Made by a program: the position numbers and the translations under genes
NCBI RefSeq assembly: GCF_038502225.1
Contig: NC_091369.1
Coordinates: forward strand, 12,378,502 to 12,442,501
Direction: 5' to 3'
Source: Cherax quadricarinatus
Taxonomy: Eukaryota > Arthropoda > Malacostraca > Decapoda > Parastacidae
DNA: 64,000 bases
The notes under the pieces: model-generated
Database searches by the model: none
What the model was told of the DNA's origin: nothing
Seen by the model: only the letters and a program-made list of their open reading frames with translations
Shown: one piece after another, positions 1 through 11,219 of the stretch
Layout of the letters: each line of letters begins with the position of its first letter
How positions within the stretch are numbered: position 1 is the first letter of the stretch

Positions 1-2053
1 CCACACACTGCCTCCCTTAGGCTCCCAGGCCACATCCCTTGCACCCCTCCCCACACAATCCCGCTCCCTTGGCTTCCAGGCCACATTCCTAGCGCCCCTC
101 CCCACACACTGCTGCTCTCTTGGCTTCCAGGCCACATCCCAAGCGCCTCTCCCCACACACTCCCGCTCCCTTGGCTCACAGGCCACATCCCTAGCAACCC
201 TCCCCACACACTCCCGCTCCCTTGGCTTCCAGGCCACATCCCTAGCGCCCCTCCCCACACACTCCCGCTCCCTTGGCTCCCAGGCCACATTCCAAGCGCC
301 CCTCCCCACACACTCTAGCTCCATTGGCTCCCAGGCCACATCCCAAGCGCCCCTCCCCACACTCTGCCTCCCTTAGGCTCCCAGGCCAGATCCCTAGCAT
401 CCCTCTTCGCACACTCCCGCTCCCTTGGCTCCCAGGCCACATTCCAAGCGCCCCTCCCCACACACTCCCGCTCCCTTGGCTCCCAGGCCACATCCCAAGC
501 GCCCCTCCCCACACACTGCAGCTCCCTTGGCTGCCAGGCCACATCCCAAGCGCCCCTCCCCACACACTGCTGCTCCCTTGGCTCCCAGGCCACATCCCAA
601 GCGCCCCTCCTCACACACTGCTGCTCCCATGGCTCCCAGGCCACATCCCAAGCGCCCCTCCCCAGACACTGCCTCCCTTAGGCTCCCAGGCCACATCCCT
701 AGCACCCCTCCCCACACACTCCCGCTCCCTTGGCTTCCAAGCCACATCCCTAGCGCCCCTCCCCACACACTGCTGCTCTCTTGGCTCCCAGGCCACATCC
801 CTAGCACCTCTCCTCACACATTCCTGCTCCCTTGGCTCCCAGGCCACATCCCTAGCACCCCTCCTCACACACTGCTGCTCCCTTGGCTCCCAGGCCACAT
901 CCCAAGCGCCCCTCCCCACACACTGCAGCTCCCATGGCTCCCAGGCCACATCCCAAGCGCCCTCCCCCACACACTGCTGCTCCCTTGGCTCCCAGGCCAC
1001 ATCCCAAGCGCCCCTCCCCACACACTGCTGCTCCCTTGGCTCCCAGGCCACATCCCAAGCGCCCCCCCACACACTGCCTCCCTTAGGCTCCCAGGCCACA
1101 TCCCTAGCACCCCTCCCCACACACTCCCGCTCCCTTGGCTTCCAGGCCACATCCCTAGCGCCCCTCCCCACACACTGCTGCTCTCTTGGCTTCCAGGCCA
1201 CATCCCAAGTGCCCCTCCTCACACACTGCCTCCCTTAGGCTCCCAGGCCACATCCCTAGCGCCCCTCCCCACACACTGCTGCTCTCTTGGCTTCCAGGCC
1301 ACATCCCAAGCGCCCCTCCCCACACACTGCCTCCCTTAGGCTCCCAGGCCACATCCCAAGCGCCCCTCCCCACACACTGCCTCCCTTAGGCTCCCAGGTC
1401 ACATTCCAAGCGCCCCTCCCCACACACTCCAGCTCCCTTGGCTCCCAGGCCACATACCAAGCGCCCCTCCCCACACACTGCCTCCCTTAGGCTCCCAGGC
1501 CACATCCCTAGCACCCCTCCCCACACACTCCCGCTTCCTTGGCTTCCAGGCCACATCCCTAGCGCCCCTCCCCACACACTGCTGCTCTCTTGGCTTCCAG
1601 GCCATATCCCAAGCACCCCTCCCTACACACACTGCTGCTCTCTTGGCTCCCAGGCCACATCCCAAGCACCCCTCCCCACACACACTGCTGCTCTCTTGGC
1701 TCCCAGGCCACATCCCTAGCACCCCTCCCCACACACTGCTGCTCCCTTGGCTCCCAGGCCACATCCCAAGCGCCATTCTCCACACACTGCCTCCCTTAGG
1801 CTCCCAGGCCACATCCCTAGCACCCATATCCACACACTACCGCTCCCTTGGCTCACAGGCCACATCCCAAGCGCCCCTCCCGACACACTGCCGCTCCCTT
1901 GGCTCACAGGCCACATCCCTAGCACCCCTCCCCACACACTGCTGCTCCCTTGGCACCCAGGCCACATCCCTAGCACTCACCCCACACTGCCGCTCCCTTG
2001 GCTCCCAGGCCACATTCCAAGCGCCCCTCCCCACACACTGCCGCTCCCTTGGC
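1..2053. repeat. Minisatellite, 50/51-bp unit, C-rich
   Basis: About 40 head-to-tail copies of a 50- or 51-bp unit are visible, with landmarks GGCTCCCAGGCCACATC and GCGCCCCTCCCCACACA. The array is already under way at base 1 and stops in the middle of a unit near 2053. The two unit types differ by CTGCTGCTCCCTTGG versus CTGCCTCCCTTAGG. The 51-bp length is divisible by 3, so long proline/histidine-rich open frames run through it on both strands. They follow from the unit length and are not genes. Confidence 0.97.
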
Positions 2054-2061
2054 AGGGTACT

Positions 2062-2087
2062 GGTCACAGTGCAGGGTAGTAGTATCA
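2062..2087. repeat. Isolated 19-bp unit next to the first array
   Basis: One copy of the GTCACAGTGCAGGGTAGTAG unit of the array at 2378-3085 lies directly at the broken edge of the first minisatellite, about 290 bp before the main array. It looks like a displaced or left-behind copy. The DNA between (2088-2377) shows no other recognisable feature apart from a few short ACTGGT(T/A)ACT-type repeats near 2320-2365. Confidence 0.8.
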
Positions 2088-2377
2088 TGTGGGGTTCGAA
2101 CACGTGGATAGGGTAAAGAAATACTCACGTAGGCTGGTAGTATGTATATTACGGATAGTGTGGGAAGTGCCAAACAGCCGTGACCTGCCTCCTTGCTCTC
2201 ACTCGTAAGACTGACTAACCCCAGTACCCATATGTGAAGGGGTGTTTGAAATACTGCTGTGGTCAGCAGCAATATGAATACAGACAGTGATTCACGCAGA
2301 GACGGTTGGTAGTGAGTCATCTACTGGTACACTGGTTACTGGTAACTGGTTACTAGGAACTGGTACTACTACTGAGA

Positions 2378-3085
2378 GTAGTCACAGTGCAGGGTAGCGG
2401 TCACAGTGCACGGTAGTGGTCATAGTGCAGGGTAGTGATCACAGTGCAGGGTTGTGTCACAGTGCAGGATAGTAGTCACAGTGCAGGGTATTAGTCACAG
2501 TGCAGGGTAGTAGTCACAGTGCATGGTAGTAGTCACAGTGCAGGGTAGCAGTCACAGTGCAGAGTAGTAGTCACAGTGCAGAGTAGTAGTCACAGTGCAG
2601 AGTAGTAGTCACAGTGCAGAGTAGTAGTCACAGTGCAGAGTAGTAGTTACAGTGCAGGGTAGCAGTCACAGTGCAGAGTAGTAGTCACAGTGCAGGGTAG
2701 TAGTCACAGTGCAGAGTAGTAGTCACAGTGCAGAGTAGTAGTCACAGTGCAGGGTAGCAGTCACAGTGCAGAGTAGTAGTCACAGTGCAGAGTAGTAGTC
2801 ACAGTGCAGAGTAGTAGTCACAGTGCAGAGTAGTAGTCACAGTGCAGAGTAGTAGTTACAGTGCAGGGTAGTAGTCACAGTGCAGGGTAGTAGTCACAGT
2901 GCAGGGTAGTAGTCACAGTGCAGAGTAGTAGTCACAGTGCAGAGTAGTAGTTACAGTGCAGGGTAGTAGTGACAGTGCAGAGTAGTAGTCACAGTGCAGG
3001 GTAGTAGTCACAGTGCAGGGTAGTAGTCACAGTGCAGGGTAGTAGTCACAGTGCAGGGTAGTAGTCACAGTGCAGGGTAGTAGTC
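2378..3085. repeat. Minisatellite, 19-bp unit
   Basis: About 37 copies of a 19-bp unit of the form CACAGTGCAGGGTAGTAGT. The main variants are GAG for GGG, and AGCAG or AGTAG at the end. Runs of GAG-type and GGG-type units alternate in blocks, which points to local duplication of several units at a time. Confidence 0.97.
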
Positions 3086-3323
3086 AAAAATATTTTTTTG
3101 CAACCAAAAATTTTAATATGATTATTTGAAGTTTGTCCCCCGGTCAGTGTCCTTCCGGAGTGAAATCATTTGGTCCTCCACCAGTGGTGTGTCCTCACTG
3201 CTGAGATCTAGGAATGGACTCATCACCCAGTCTAGTATTTTAAGCAAAACAAGATTCTCAAATCTGTCATATATGTCTCTGTGGAGGTCATTTATTGACA
3301 GATGTTTATTACAACTTAATTTG

Positions 3324-3588
<265 letters not shown>

Positions 3589-3653
3589 GTGTGTGTGCTA
3601 GTTACAATTTGGTCCTAGGCACATGACGATTAGACACTAGGCCTGTTGAATGT

Positions 3654-3657
<4 letters not shown>

Positions 3658-3714
<57 letters not shown>

Positions 3715-3725
3715 TGTGTGTATGT

Positions 3726-3806
<81 letters not shown>
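3658..3806. repeat. (GT)n microsatellite
   Basis: An interrupted GT tract of about 150 bp, with a few GTAT and GTCT interruptions. It ends exactly where the inverted-repeat element at 3807 begins. Confidence 0.97.
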
Positions 3807-3807
<1 letters not shown>

Positions 3808-4190
3808 TGCCGAATAGGTAAAACTGGTCAATTAGTAAGAACTCATTTCAAGTTAAGCCCTTCCTAAAATTTTCTCTTACACGTTTAAATATATATATTT
3901 TTTAATTTATGTTAATGTAAAAATTAATAATTTTGTACCAAAAGAACCTTAGAAAACTTACCTAACCTTATTATAACAAGCATAATTTAATTCAGCTTAA
4001 TCCAACTAAATATATTTTAGATAAGTTTACAGTAATTTAATAATAAACAAACAAAATGAAATTTTTTTTCGTTAGGTTCAGAATGTTTTTTACGAAATTA
4101 TTGCATACACAAATTTTCATTTGCTTTATTCGGCAAGAAGAACGTTACCATTTAAGCCAAAATAGCAGTTTTTACCTATTCAGCACGACA
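3807..4190 (-). mobile_element. MITE-like DNA element with CCGAATAGGTAAAAC ends
   Basis: A non-autonomous element of about 380 bp. The left end reads GTGCCGAATAGGTAAAACTG. The right end, read on the opposite strand, is GTGCTGAATAGGTAAAAACTG, so the terminal inverted repeats match over about 20 bp. The interior is AT-rich and non-coding. It abuts the GT tract on the left and TATATATA on the right, so it may prefer simple repeats as targets. I recognise the sequence as an abundant decapod repeat. A fragment of one end lies at 32478-32565 and a terminal stub at 7281-7294. The superfamily cannot be fixed from the sequence alone. Confidence 0.8.
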
Positions 4191-4195
4191 TATAT

Positions 4196-4300
4196 ATAAA
4201 CTCCATCCTGTACACTAAACTCCAGCACACACTAAACTCCGGTACACACTAAACTCCATCACACTAAACGCCATCACACATATTAGACACCATCATACAT
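4196..4300. repeat. Short imperfect repeats, CACACTAAACTCCA type
   Basis: Five or six degenerate copies of a 15-20-bp CACACTAAACTCCATCA-like unit. The following stretch to about 4680 is purine-rich DNA with no recognisable gene. Confidence 0.6.
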
Positions 4301-4679
4301 ATTCATTCCCTTACAGGACTCCCGGGGATCCTTCCATCACCCAGGGGAATGTAGGATGGGATAGAGGATAGGCGGTGAGATCTAATCCACCTAGCAGGAC
4401 GTCCCATAACCCAGGGGGGTGATGGAACACAGTAGGAGGAGGAGGAGGAGGATAATGATGAAGGTGAGAGAGTCTGAGAATGTAGATAATGAGATGGAGA
4501 GGCAAGGAGGGAAGCAGTGGGCAGAGGAAGAGAAGACTGAAAGGTAAGGAGATTGAAGAGAGAAGGGGAGAGAATGAAGCAAGTGAGAAAAATAGAAAGT
4601 AAAAGGTGGGTTAAAGAGGGAAAGAGAAAAACAGAGACAGAGTCAAAATACGGAAGCTCACGACCCTTTAACTTTGTAG

Positions 4680-4990
4680 AGGAGGAAAATGAAGAAGGGT
4701 GAAGGAAAATGAAGGAAAGTGAAGGAAGATGAAGGAGGGTGAAGGAAGATGAAGGAAGATGAAGGAGGGTGAAGGAAGATGGAAAAGGTCGAAGGAAGGT
4801 GAAGGAAGATAGAGGGTGGGTGAAGGAAGATGAAGGAGGGAATGAAGGAAGATGGAGGGTGAAGGAAGATGAAGGTGAAAAAAAGGTGAAGGAGGGTGAA
4901 GGAAGATGAAGGAAGGAGGGTGAAGGAAGATGAAGGAGAGAGGGTGAAGGAAGATGAAGGAGGAAAAGTGAAGGAGTAGAGGCAGGAGTA
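4680..4990. repeat. Purine-rich GAAGGAAGATGAAGG repeats
   Basis: An irregular array built from GAAGGAAGATGAAGGAGGGT. All purines lie on the plus strand except the T of each ATG or GGT. Such a strand-asymmetric tract could form a triplex. The open frames on the minus strand are rich in Phe, Leu, Pro and Ser and are artefacts. Confidence 0.85.
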
Positions 4991-5010
4991 TTGAGGGTAA
5001 GGACACAGTT

Positions 5011-5276
5011 GTGTCACTGAGGATATTAGATGTCACTGTCTCTGTGTCACTGAGGATATTAGATGTCACTGTCTCTGTGTCACTGAGGATATTACATGTC
5101 ACTGTCTCTGTGTCACTGAGGATATTACATGTCACTGTCTCTGTGTCACTGAGGATATTAGATGTCACTGTCTCTGTGTCATTGAGGATATTAGATGTCA
5201 CTGTCTCTGTGTCACCTAGGATATTAGATGTCACTGTCTGTGTCACTCAGGATAATAGATGTCACTGTCTCTGTGT
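5011..5276. repeat. Minisatellite, 33-bp unit
   Basis: Eight copies of a 33-bp unit with the landmarks GTCACTGAGGATATTAGATG and TCACTGTCTCTGT. Variants are few (TTAGATG or TTACATG, GAGG or TAGG), so it is a young or recently homogenised array. The open frame arises because 33 is a multiple of 3. Confidence 0.95.
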
Positions 5277-5316
5277 GAGCACTGTGGAATAATGAGTTCA
5301 CAATTCCGTGAAGTTC

Positions 5317-6160
5317 CTCGTGGTGTCAGCCTTCCCCTCGTAGTGTCAGCCTTCCCCTCGTGGTGTCAGCCTTCCCCTCGTGGTGTCAGCCTTCCCCTCG
5401 TGGTGTCAGCCTTCCCTTCGTAATGCCAGCCTTCCCCTCGTGGTGTCAGCCTTTCCCTCGTAATGTCAGCCTTCCCCTCGTAGTTTCAGCCTTCCCCTCG
5501 TGGTGTCAGCCTTCCCTTCGTAATGCCAGCCTTCCCCTCGTGGTGTCAGCCTTTCCCTCGTAATGTCAGCCTTCCCCTCGTAATTTCAGCTTTCCTCTCG
5601 TAGTGTTAGCTTTCCCCTCCTAATGTCAGTCTTTCTCCTCATGGTGTCAGCCTCACTCTCATAATGTCAGCCTCCAACTCGTAGTGTCAGCCTTCCCCTC
5701 GTAGTGTCAGTCTTCCCCCTCATAGTGTCAGCCTCCCCCTTATAGTGTCAGCCTCCCCCTCATAGTGCCAGCCTTCCCCTCAAAGTGTCAGCCTCCCCCT
5801 CATAGTGTCAGCCTCCCCCTCGTAATGTCACCCTCCCCCTCCTAGTGTCAGCCTCCCCCTCATAGTGTCACCCTCCCCCTCGTAATGTCAGCCTTCCCCT
5901 CATAGTGTCACCCTCCCCTTCGTAGTTTCAGTCTTCCCCCTCATAGTGTCAGCCTCCCCCTCGTAATGTCACCCTCCCCCTCATAGCGTCAGTCTCCCCC
6001 TCGTAATGTCAGCCTTCCCCTTATAGTGTCACCCTCCCCCTCAAAGTGTCAGCCTCCCCCTCATAGTGTCAGCCTCTCCCTCGTAATGTCAGCCTTCCCC
6101 TCGTAATGTCAGCTTTCCTCTCGTAGTGTCAGCCTTCCTCGTAGTGTCAGCCTTCCCCTT
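5317..6160. repeat. Minisatellite, 20-bp unit
   Basis: About 42 copies of a 20-bp unit, TGGTGTCAGCCTTCCCCTCG, diverging towards CATAGTGTCAGCCTCCCCCT in the second half. The left third is the most homogeneous. No real gene is indicated. Confidence 0.95.
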
Positions 6161-6874
6161 TCACTACGTCAGCGCCATTTCCTGCTACCACGCAACAGTA
6201 ATTAATTCAGAAGAGTAACTGTTTACAGAAATATTGCATCACTGAAGCATTTTATTAAATAAATTACTGTAAATTTTGTACCAGAGTTCCACTTTTCTCT
6301 TTAACCTTCATTCATAATTTTTTCATTCTTTATATATCGTTATTTCTCATATAGTTATATATTGGTACATGATAAAAAAAATAAGTCTATTTATTATATA
6401 TATATATATTACTGTCTTTATCTTACCAGTATACTGGTACATGATAACGATATATTTATTGATTATTATTTATATTACTGCCATAACTTTACCAGTGTAG
6501 TGGAGACGAGGTCGAGTAATAAAAGAATAGTTGAGTTGAAAACAAACAGGGTGAAATTCTGAAGCCCATTACTGTGTGTGGGTAATGGGCAAATAATTAG
6601 TGATAAATAAGGCTGAAGCAATTAAGGCAGAAGGGAAATCGTAGGGATCTACCACTGGCGGTCTGACAACACTGAGGAATGGAAGGGAGGTTATGTCAGT
6701 GTCACAGAGTGGGAGACACTGCAACAGGTCATAACACTGAGGATATTGTCATGGCCTGATCGTGAGAACAATGCAGTTCTAGTTAAATTCTTAGTCTGAG
6801 AGTGGAAACAACCAGTAGAATGGGAGGGAGGGAGAGACAGAGAGACAGACAGACAGAGACGGAGGGACAGGAGA
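6161..6874. other. Unique AT-rich DNA, no gene seen
   Basis: No tandem array or recognisable coding segment. It includes a short TA tract near 6392-6410, a repeated ACTGGTACATGATAA phrase (6363 and 6434), and AGACAGACAGA-type simple sequence around 6830-6865. Confidence 0.6.
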
Positions 6875-7280
6875 TTGTGTATAACCTGTGAAGAGATGTG
6901 TTACCTTCTCTCAGAGGATCACTGGTGTGAGAAACAAGGCCTGAAGACAACACAAGAGGAAGTTAACACACGAATACTTCTCCACACTCAGCATGACTCA
7001 GAGGAAGTATTCAGATCCACAGTCATCACTGAAGACACAGGTGCGCTGATACTACGTCTTTGCCTCAGCATAATATCCTTCCCTCTCTATTAGAAACAGA
7101 ACTCTCAGTAGTATCAGTTACCAAGTGACGATCTTGCACTGTCACTGGCTATGACAGTGCATTCGCTGGTCGTGGAAAGCCGACAGTACTGAAACTTCTA
7201 AGCGAAAATAATACCTACTAAGAGACCTTCAAGAATCTCGGTGAAATACGGAAGGTGTCCCCACACCTATCTGACTTTGT

Positions 7281-7294
7281 GTGCCGAATAGGTA
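7281..7294 (-). mobile_element. Terminal stub of the CCGAATAGGTA MITE
   Basis: GTGCCGAATAGGTA matches the first 14 bases of the element at 3807 and then runs straight into the second MITE. It could be a solo end, or a chance hybrid of the two elements' ends. Confidence 0.45.
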
Positions 7295-7507
7295 CCTCAT
7301 ATTCCGGCATATAAGGCGGCCTTTTTTTTTACCCACAAAAAATCCTGGAAAATCACCTTTCACCTTATTTGCTCAAGGTCAGGGTCAAGGGTAGGCTTTG
7401 TGTTACACTTTATCAGTTGTTTACTAACGTTACGTTACGACTGTTTTGAAACAATGTCTTACAGGTCTTATATTTTCATGCGCCTTATATGCCAGAAAAT
7501 ACGGTAC
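7292..7507 (+). mobile_element. MITE with CCGGCATATAAGGCG inverted ends
   Basis: A 216-bp element. Its left end holds ATTCCGGCATATAAGGCG. Its right end, on the other strand, reads GTACCGTATTTTCTGGCATA and continues TAAGGCGCATG. The inner part includes GGTCAGGGTCAAGGGTAGGC and GTGTTACACTTTA. A second copy, inverted, lies at 46052-46265 and shares ends and interior. It has no coding capacity and interrupts the pseudogene at 6875-7800. Confidence 0.85.
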
Positions 7508-7800
7508 ATCCTCATCCATAACGTCAGTGAGAGATGGAATCTAGTCAAGTTCCACCATCCACTCTCTTCACATTCATGTCTTCAGTGCCAGCTGTTAGTT
7601 AGCGGTGTGCTAGCGATGACGTGAGTCAGCCGCCAGTGCCAGAACTGGATGACAGATGATGATGGCTCTCTTACCCTAGACTAGATGCAAGGATCAACAC
7701 CACCATATGTGTTGCAGCTCATATCTTGCAAATGTGTGTGTAACTGCAAACTTGTATATTGTTTAAGTCAGGGCAAACAACTGAATAACACCGATAGATC

Positions 7801-8358
7801 AAGGAAAGACATCTCAATCACACTACCATCAAGAGTATTTCATAACATCGAGATACTGACGCTAATTTTGTGCACTTAAATATAAATGCTACATATGTGA
7901 CATTTAATGTGCTCAACATGTTCTTACATGTAGTATATTGGAATATAAGTATTGCTATAAAATACTTTATTTTAGGGGTCTTTTATTTAGCAAATTTAGC
8001 TGTGTAGAGCCAAATTATTAAATATAAAGGCCACTAGATTTAAAGCGTACAATATATATGTAATGAGCTTTAAAGACAATTTAGCAGACTTTATAAAGCT
8101 CTATTGGATACTGATATATTGTTGCTCAAAGCTATGTAAAAATATCTCAAGTGCTTAAATCCGCTAAACTAAAAGGCTGTTATTGTAATTAATTTCACGA
8201 ATTTCACATTTGTCTTTTTTTGACAATATGAAAGGAGTTTTTTTTTACATCAAGTCAGCAAAACTATTTGTACAGCATCAACAAGCTACGAGGCTTACAA
8301 AAGGACAACTTTCAGAGAGGTCACAAACATTATGTCTACAAAAATCTTCCTTTTTCTA
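7801..8358. other. Unique AT-rich DNA, no gene seen
   Basis: I see nothing recognisable: no array, no transposon ends and no coherent open frame. Confidence 0.5.
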
Positions 8359-8430
8359 GGCTTCGTAGCTCAGTGGCACAAAACTGGGCCTGCTAAAAGC
8401 CAGGACCACGGCTCGAGTCCCTGTCCTGTC
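8359..8430 (+). mobile_element. tRNA-Ser(GCT)-like SINE head or tRNA pseudogene
   Basis: Pol III internal promoter boxes are visible: TAGCTCAGTGG (A box) at 8366-8376 and GGCTCGAGTCC (B box) at 8410-8420. Between them is an anticodon-loop-like CTGCTAA. The 3' acceptor strand that would pair with GGCTTCG is missing, so it is not a functional tRNA. It fits the head of a tRNA-derived SINE or a decayed tRNA. Confidence 0.6.
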
Positions 8431-8546
8431 TTCTGTTTATTCACTGACGGTCTCTCATTAAGACTCATCTTTAATTTAACAGGTTACATGTATAGGTAAC
8501 CGCAAGTCTTCAATCAGCCAACAGCAATATCAGAGGCAAGAAGAGT

Positions 8547-8693
8547 GTCCACTGTGTCAGAGCCTCATGCAATGGCAGCAGCAGTGAGTCAGCCATGTGC
8601 TTACCTTCACTGTCTCACCGTCACTGTGTCAGAGCCTCATGCAGTGGCAGCAGCAGTGAGTCAGCCATGTGTTTACCTTCACTGTCTCACCGT
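8547..8693. repeat. Tandem duplication, 72-bp unit, two copies
   Basis: Two nearly identical 72-bp copies, each containing GTGTCAGAGCCTCATGCA and GCAGCAGCAGTGAGTCAGCC. This is a simple recent duplication. Confidence 0.9.
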
Positions 8694-8929
8694 GTACTGC
8701 TGGATACTGCCTCTGGCCTTCATTCATAAATTGATTAATTGTTGCCTTCCCCGAAAAACCACATTGAAAAACGCCTAGTAACGCCCTCCCCCACAAGCCA
8801 TTAACAACCTCCCAACCCCCGACACCCGGTCCCACCCCATCACCCCCTCCAACCCCTTCACTTACCCGGGCGACCAAGGTAAACACAGAGACACGAACTA
8901 AAATCTTATTAAAAAACATTTTTTTTCCA

Positions 8930-9195
8930 TTTGTTTATTATAAATTTTTGCTTGAAAGGTCTGTAAAAAAATCCGAATTTAAACCCTATTTTATCATCAG
9001 TTTTATGAATATTACGATGTTCGCTTGAAAAAATCTTTAAAACCAACTAATGCACTTAAACTGAGACACAAAAACAAGCGAAGGTATTTGCAAAGAAATA
9101 TCGCAGCCAGCAGGATTCGAACCCAGGTCTGCCAGCTTTCCACCAGTGCAGATAGCAGAAAAAACTGACGTCTTAAACCACACAGACAGAGATGC
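8930..9195 (-). mobile_element. tRNA-derived SINE (Ser-like head), minus strand
   Basis: Read on the minus strand, the head contains GTGTGGTTTAAGACGTC (A-box-like) and CTGGGTTCGAATCCTGCTGG (clear B box). The long spacer between them is typical of a class II tRNA such as tRNA-Ser. The downstream body is AT-rich and ends in T- and A-runs near 8930. The exact 3' limit is uncertain. Confidence 0.65.
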
Positions 9196-9264
9196 CTCGA
9201 GGCATCTGTGGAGACAAAGAATGTTATCCATGGAGGCAAAGGGTGGAAATGTATTAGAGATTAG

Positions 9265-9295
9265 TAGTATCAACACTCTTATATGGGTGTGAAGC
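9265..9295 (+). mobile_element. 5' piece of the RTE-like LINE interrupted by the 28-bp array
   Basis: The sequence before the array encodes STLLYGCEAWV, the reverse transcriptase C-terminal motif usually written LLYGxExW. The matching downstream sequence resumes after the array at 11217. The array is therefore an internal expansion of the LINE and not an independent locus. Confidence 0.7.
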
Positions 9296-11219
9296 ATGGG
9301 TCACTCTTATATGGGTGTGAAGCATGGGTCACTCTTATATGGGTGTGAAGCATGGGTCACTCTTATATGACTTTGAAGCATGGGTCACTCTTATATGACT
9401 TTGAAGCATGGGTCACTCTTATATGGGTGTGAAGCATGGGTCACTCTTATATGGGTGTGAAGCATGGGTCACTCTTATATGACTTTGAAGCATGGGTCAC
9501 TCTTATATGGGTGTGAAGCATGGGTCACTCTTATATGGGTGTGAAGCATGGGTCACTCTTATATGGGTGTGAAGCATGGGTCACTCTTATATGGGTGTGA
9601 AGCATGGGTCACTCTTATATGGATGTGAAGCATGGGTCACTCTTATATGGGTGTGAAGCATGGGTCACTCTTATATGATTTTGAAGCATGGGTCACTCTT
9701 ATATGATTTTGAAGCATGGGTCACTCTTATATGATTTTGAAGCATGGGTCACTCTTATATGGGTGTGAAGCATGGGTCACTCTTATATGATTTTGAAGCA
9801 TGGGTCACTCTTATATGATTTTGAAGCATGGGTCACTCTTATATGATTTTGAAGCATGGGTCACTCTTATATGATTTTAAAGCATGGGTCACTCTTATAT
9901 GGGTGTGAAGCATGGGTCACTCTTATATGATTTTGAAGCATGGGTCACTCTTATATGATTTTGAAGCATGGGTCACTCTTATATGGGTGTGAAGCATGGG
10001 TCACTCTTATATGACTTTGAAGCATGGGTCACTCTTATATGGGTGTGAAGCATGGGTCACTCTTATATGACTTTGAAGCATGGGTCACTCTTATATGGGT
10101 GTGAAGCATGGGTCACTCTTATATGACTTTGAAGCATGGGTCACTCTTATATGGGTGTGAAGCATGGGTCACTCTTATATGATTTTGAAGCATGGGTCAC
10201 TCTTATATGGGTGTGAAGCATGGGTCACTCTTATATGATTTTGAAGCATGGGTCACTCTTATATGGGTGTGAAGCATGGGTCACTCTTATATGATTTTGA
10301 AGCATGGGTCACTCTTATATGGGTGTGAAGCATGGGTCACTCTTATATGATTTTGAAGCATGGGTCACTCTTATATGGGTGTGAAGCATGGGTCACTCAT
10401 ATGATTTTGAAGCATGGGTCACTCTTATATGATTTTGAAGCATGGTCACTCTTATATGGGTGTGAAGCATGGGTCACTCTTATATGATTTTGAAGCATGG
10501 GTCACTCTTATATGGGTGTGAAGCATGGGTCACTCTTATATGACTTTGAAGCACGGGTCACTCTTATATGACTTTGAAGCATGGGTCACTCTTATATGAC
10601 TTTGAAGCATGGGTCACTCTTATATGACTTTGAAGCATGGGTCACTCTTATATGATTTTGAAGCATGGGTCACTCTTATATGGGTGTGAAGCATGGGTCA
10701 CTCTTATATGAATTTGAAGCATGGGTCACTCCTATATGGGTGAAGCATGGGTCACTCTTATATGATTTTGAAGCATGGGTCACTCTTATATGACTTTGAA
10801 GCATGGGTCACTCTTATAAGGGTGAAGCATGGGTCACTCTTATATGGGTGTGAAGCATGGGTCACTCTTATATGATTTTGAAGCATGGGTCACTCTTATA
10901 TGGGTGTGAAGCATGGGTCACTCTTATATGATTTTGAAGCATGGGTCACTTATATGGGTGTGAAGCATGGGTCACTCTTATATGATTTTGAAGCATGGGT
11001 CACTTATATGGGTGTGAAGCATGGGTCACTCTTATATGATTTTGAAGCATGGGTCACTCTTATATGGGTGTGAAGCATGGGTCACTCTTATATGATTTTG
11101 AAGCATGGGTCACTCTTATATGATTTTGAAGCATGGGTCACTCTTATATGATTTTGAAGCATGGGTCACTCTTATATGATTTTGAAGCATGGGTCACTCT
11201 TATATGATTTTGAAGCATG
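9273..11219. repeat. Minisatellite, 28-bp unit derived from a reverse transcriptase motif
   Basis: About 70 copies of a 28-bp unit alternate between CTCTTATATGGGTGTGAAGC and CTCTTATATGATTTTGAAGC, each followed by ATGGGTCA. The first unit encodes TLLYGCEAW in frame. Because 28 is not a multiple of 3, the frame is lost after each copy. GGTGTG- and GATTTT-type units alternate regularly for stretches (for example 10130-10400), forming a 56-bp higher-order unit. Confidence 0.95.

Larger units (their letters stand above)
6875..7800 (+). pseudogene. Decayed transposon-associated ORF of the HAFTGCD family
   Basis: Pieces of a recognisable protein family lie in order but in shifting frames. At 6920-7060 the translation reads LKTTQEEVNTRILLHTQH and then VITEDTGALIL. 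This resembles the EEADTRxLLHAxHA ... SEDTDVxVL block of a widespread metazoan family of uncharacterised, mobile-element-associated proteins. At 7125-7225 come VTGYDSAFAGRGKPTVLKLL and ETFKNLGE, matching its FTGCDTxSAFxGKGK block. Beyond the MITE at 7292-7507, the segment 7640-7760 reads NWMTDDDGSLTL, a stop, then PPYVLQLISCKCVCNCKL, matching the Cys-rich C-terminal tail. Stops, frameshifts and the inserted MITE show that it is dead. Function is unknown; the family assignment comes from remembered motifs and was not searched. Confidence 0.65.

Noticed and set aside
8359..8430. A functional tRNA-Ser(GCT)
   Set aside because: A and B boxes are present, but the acceptor stem does not close and the arms mismatch. 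A SINE head or pseudogene fits better.
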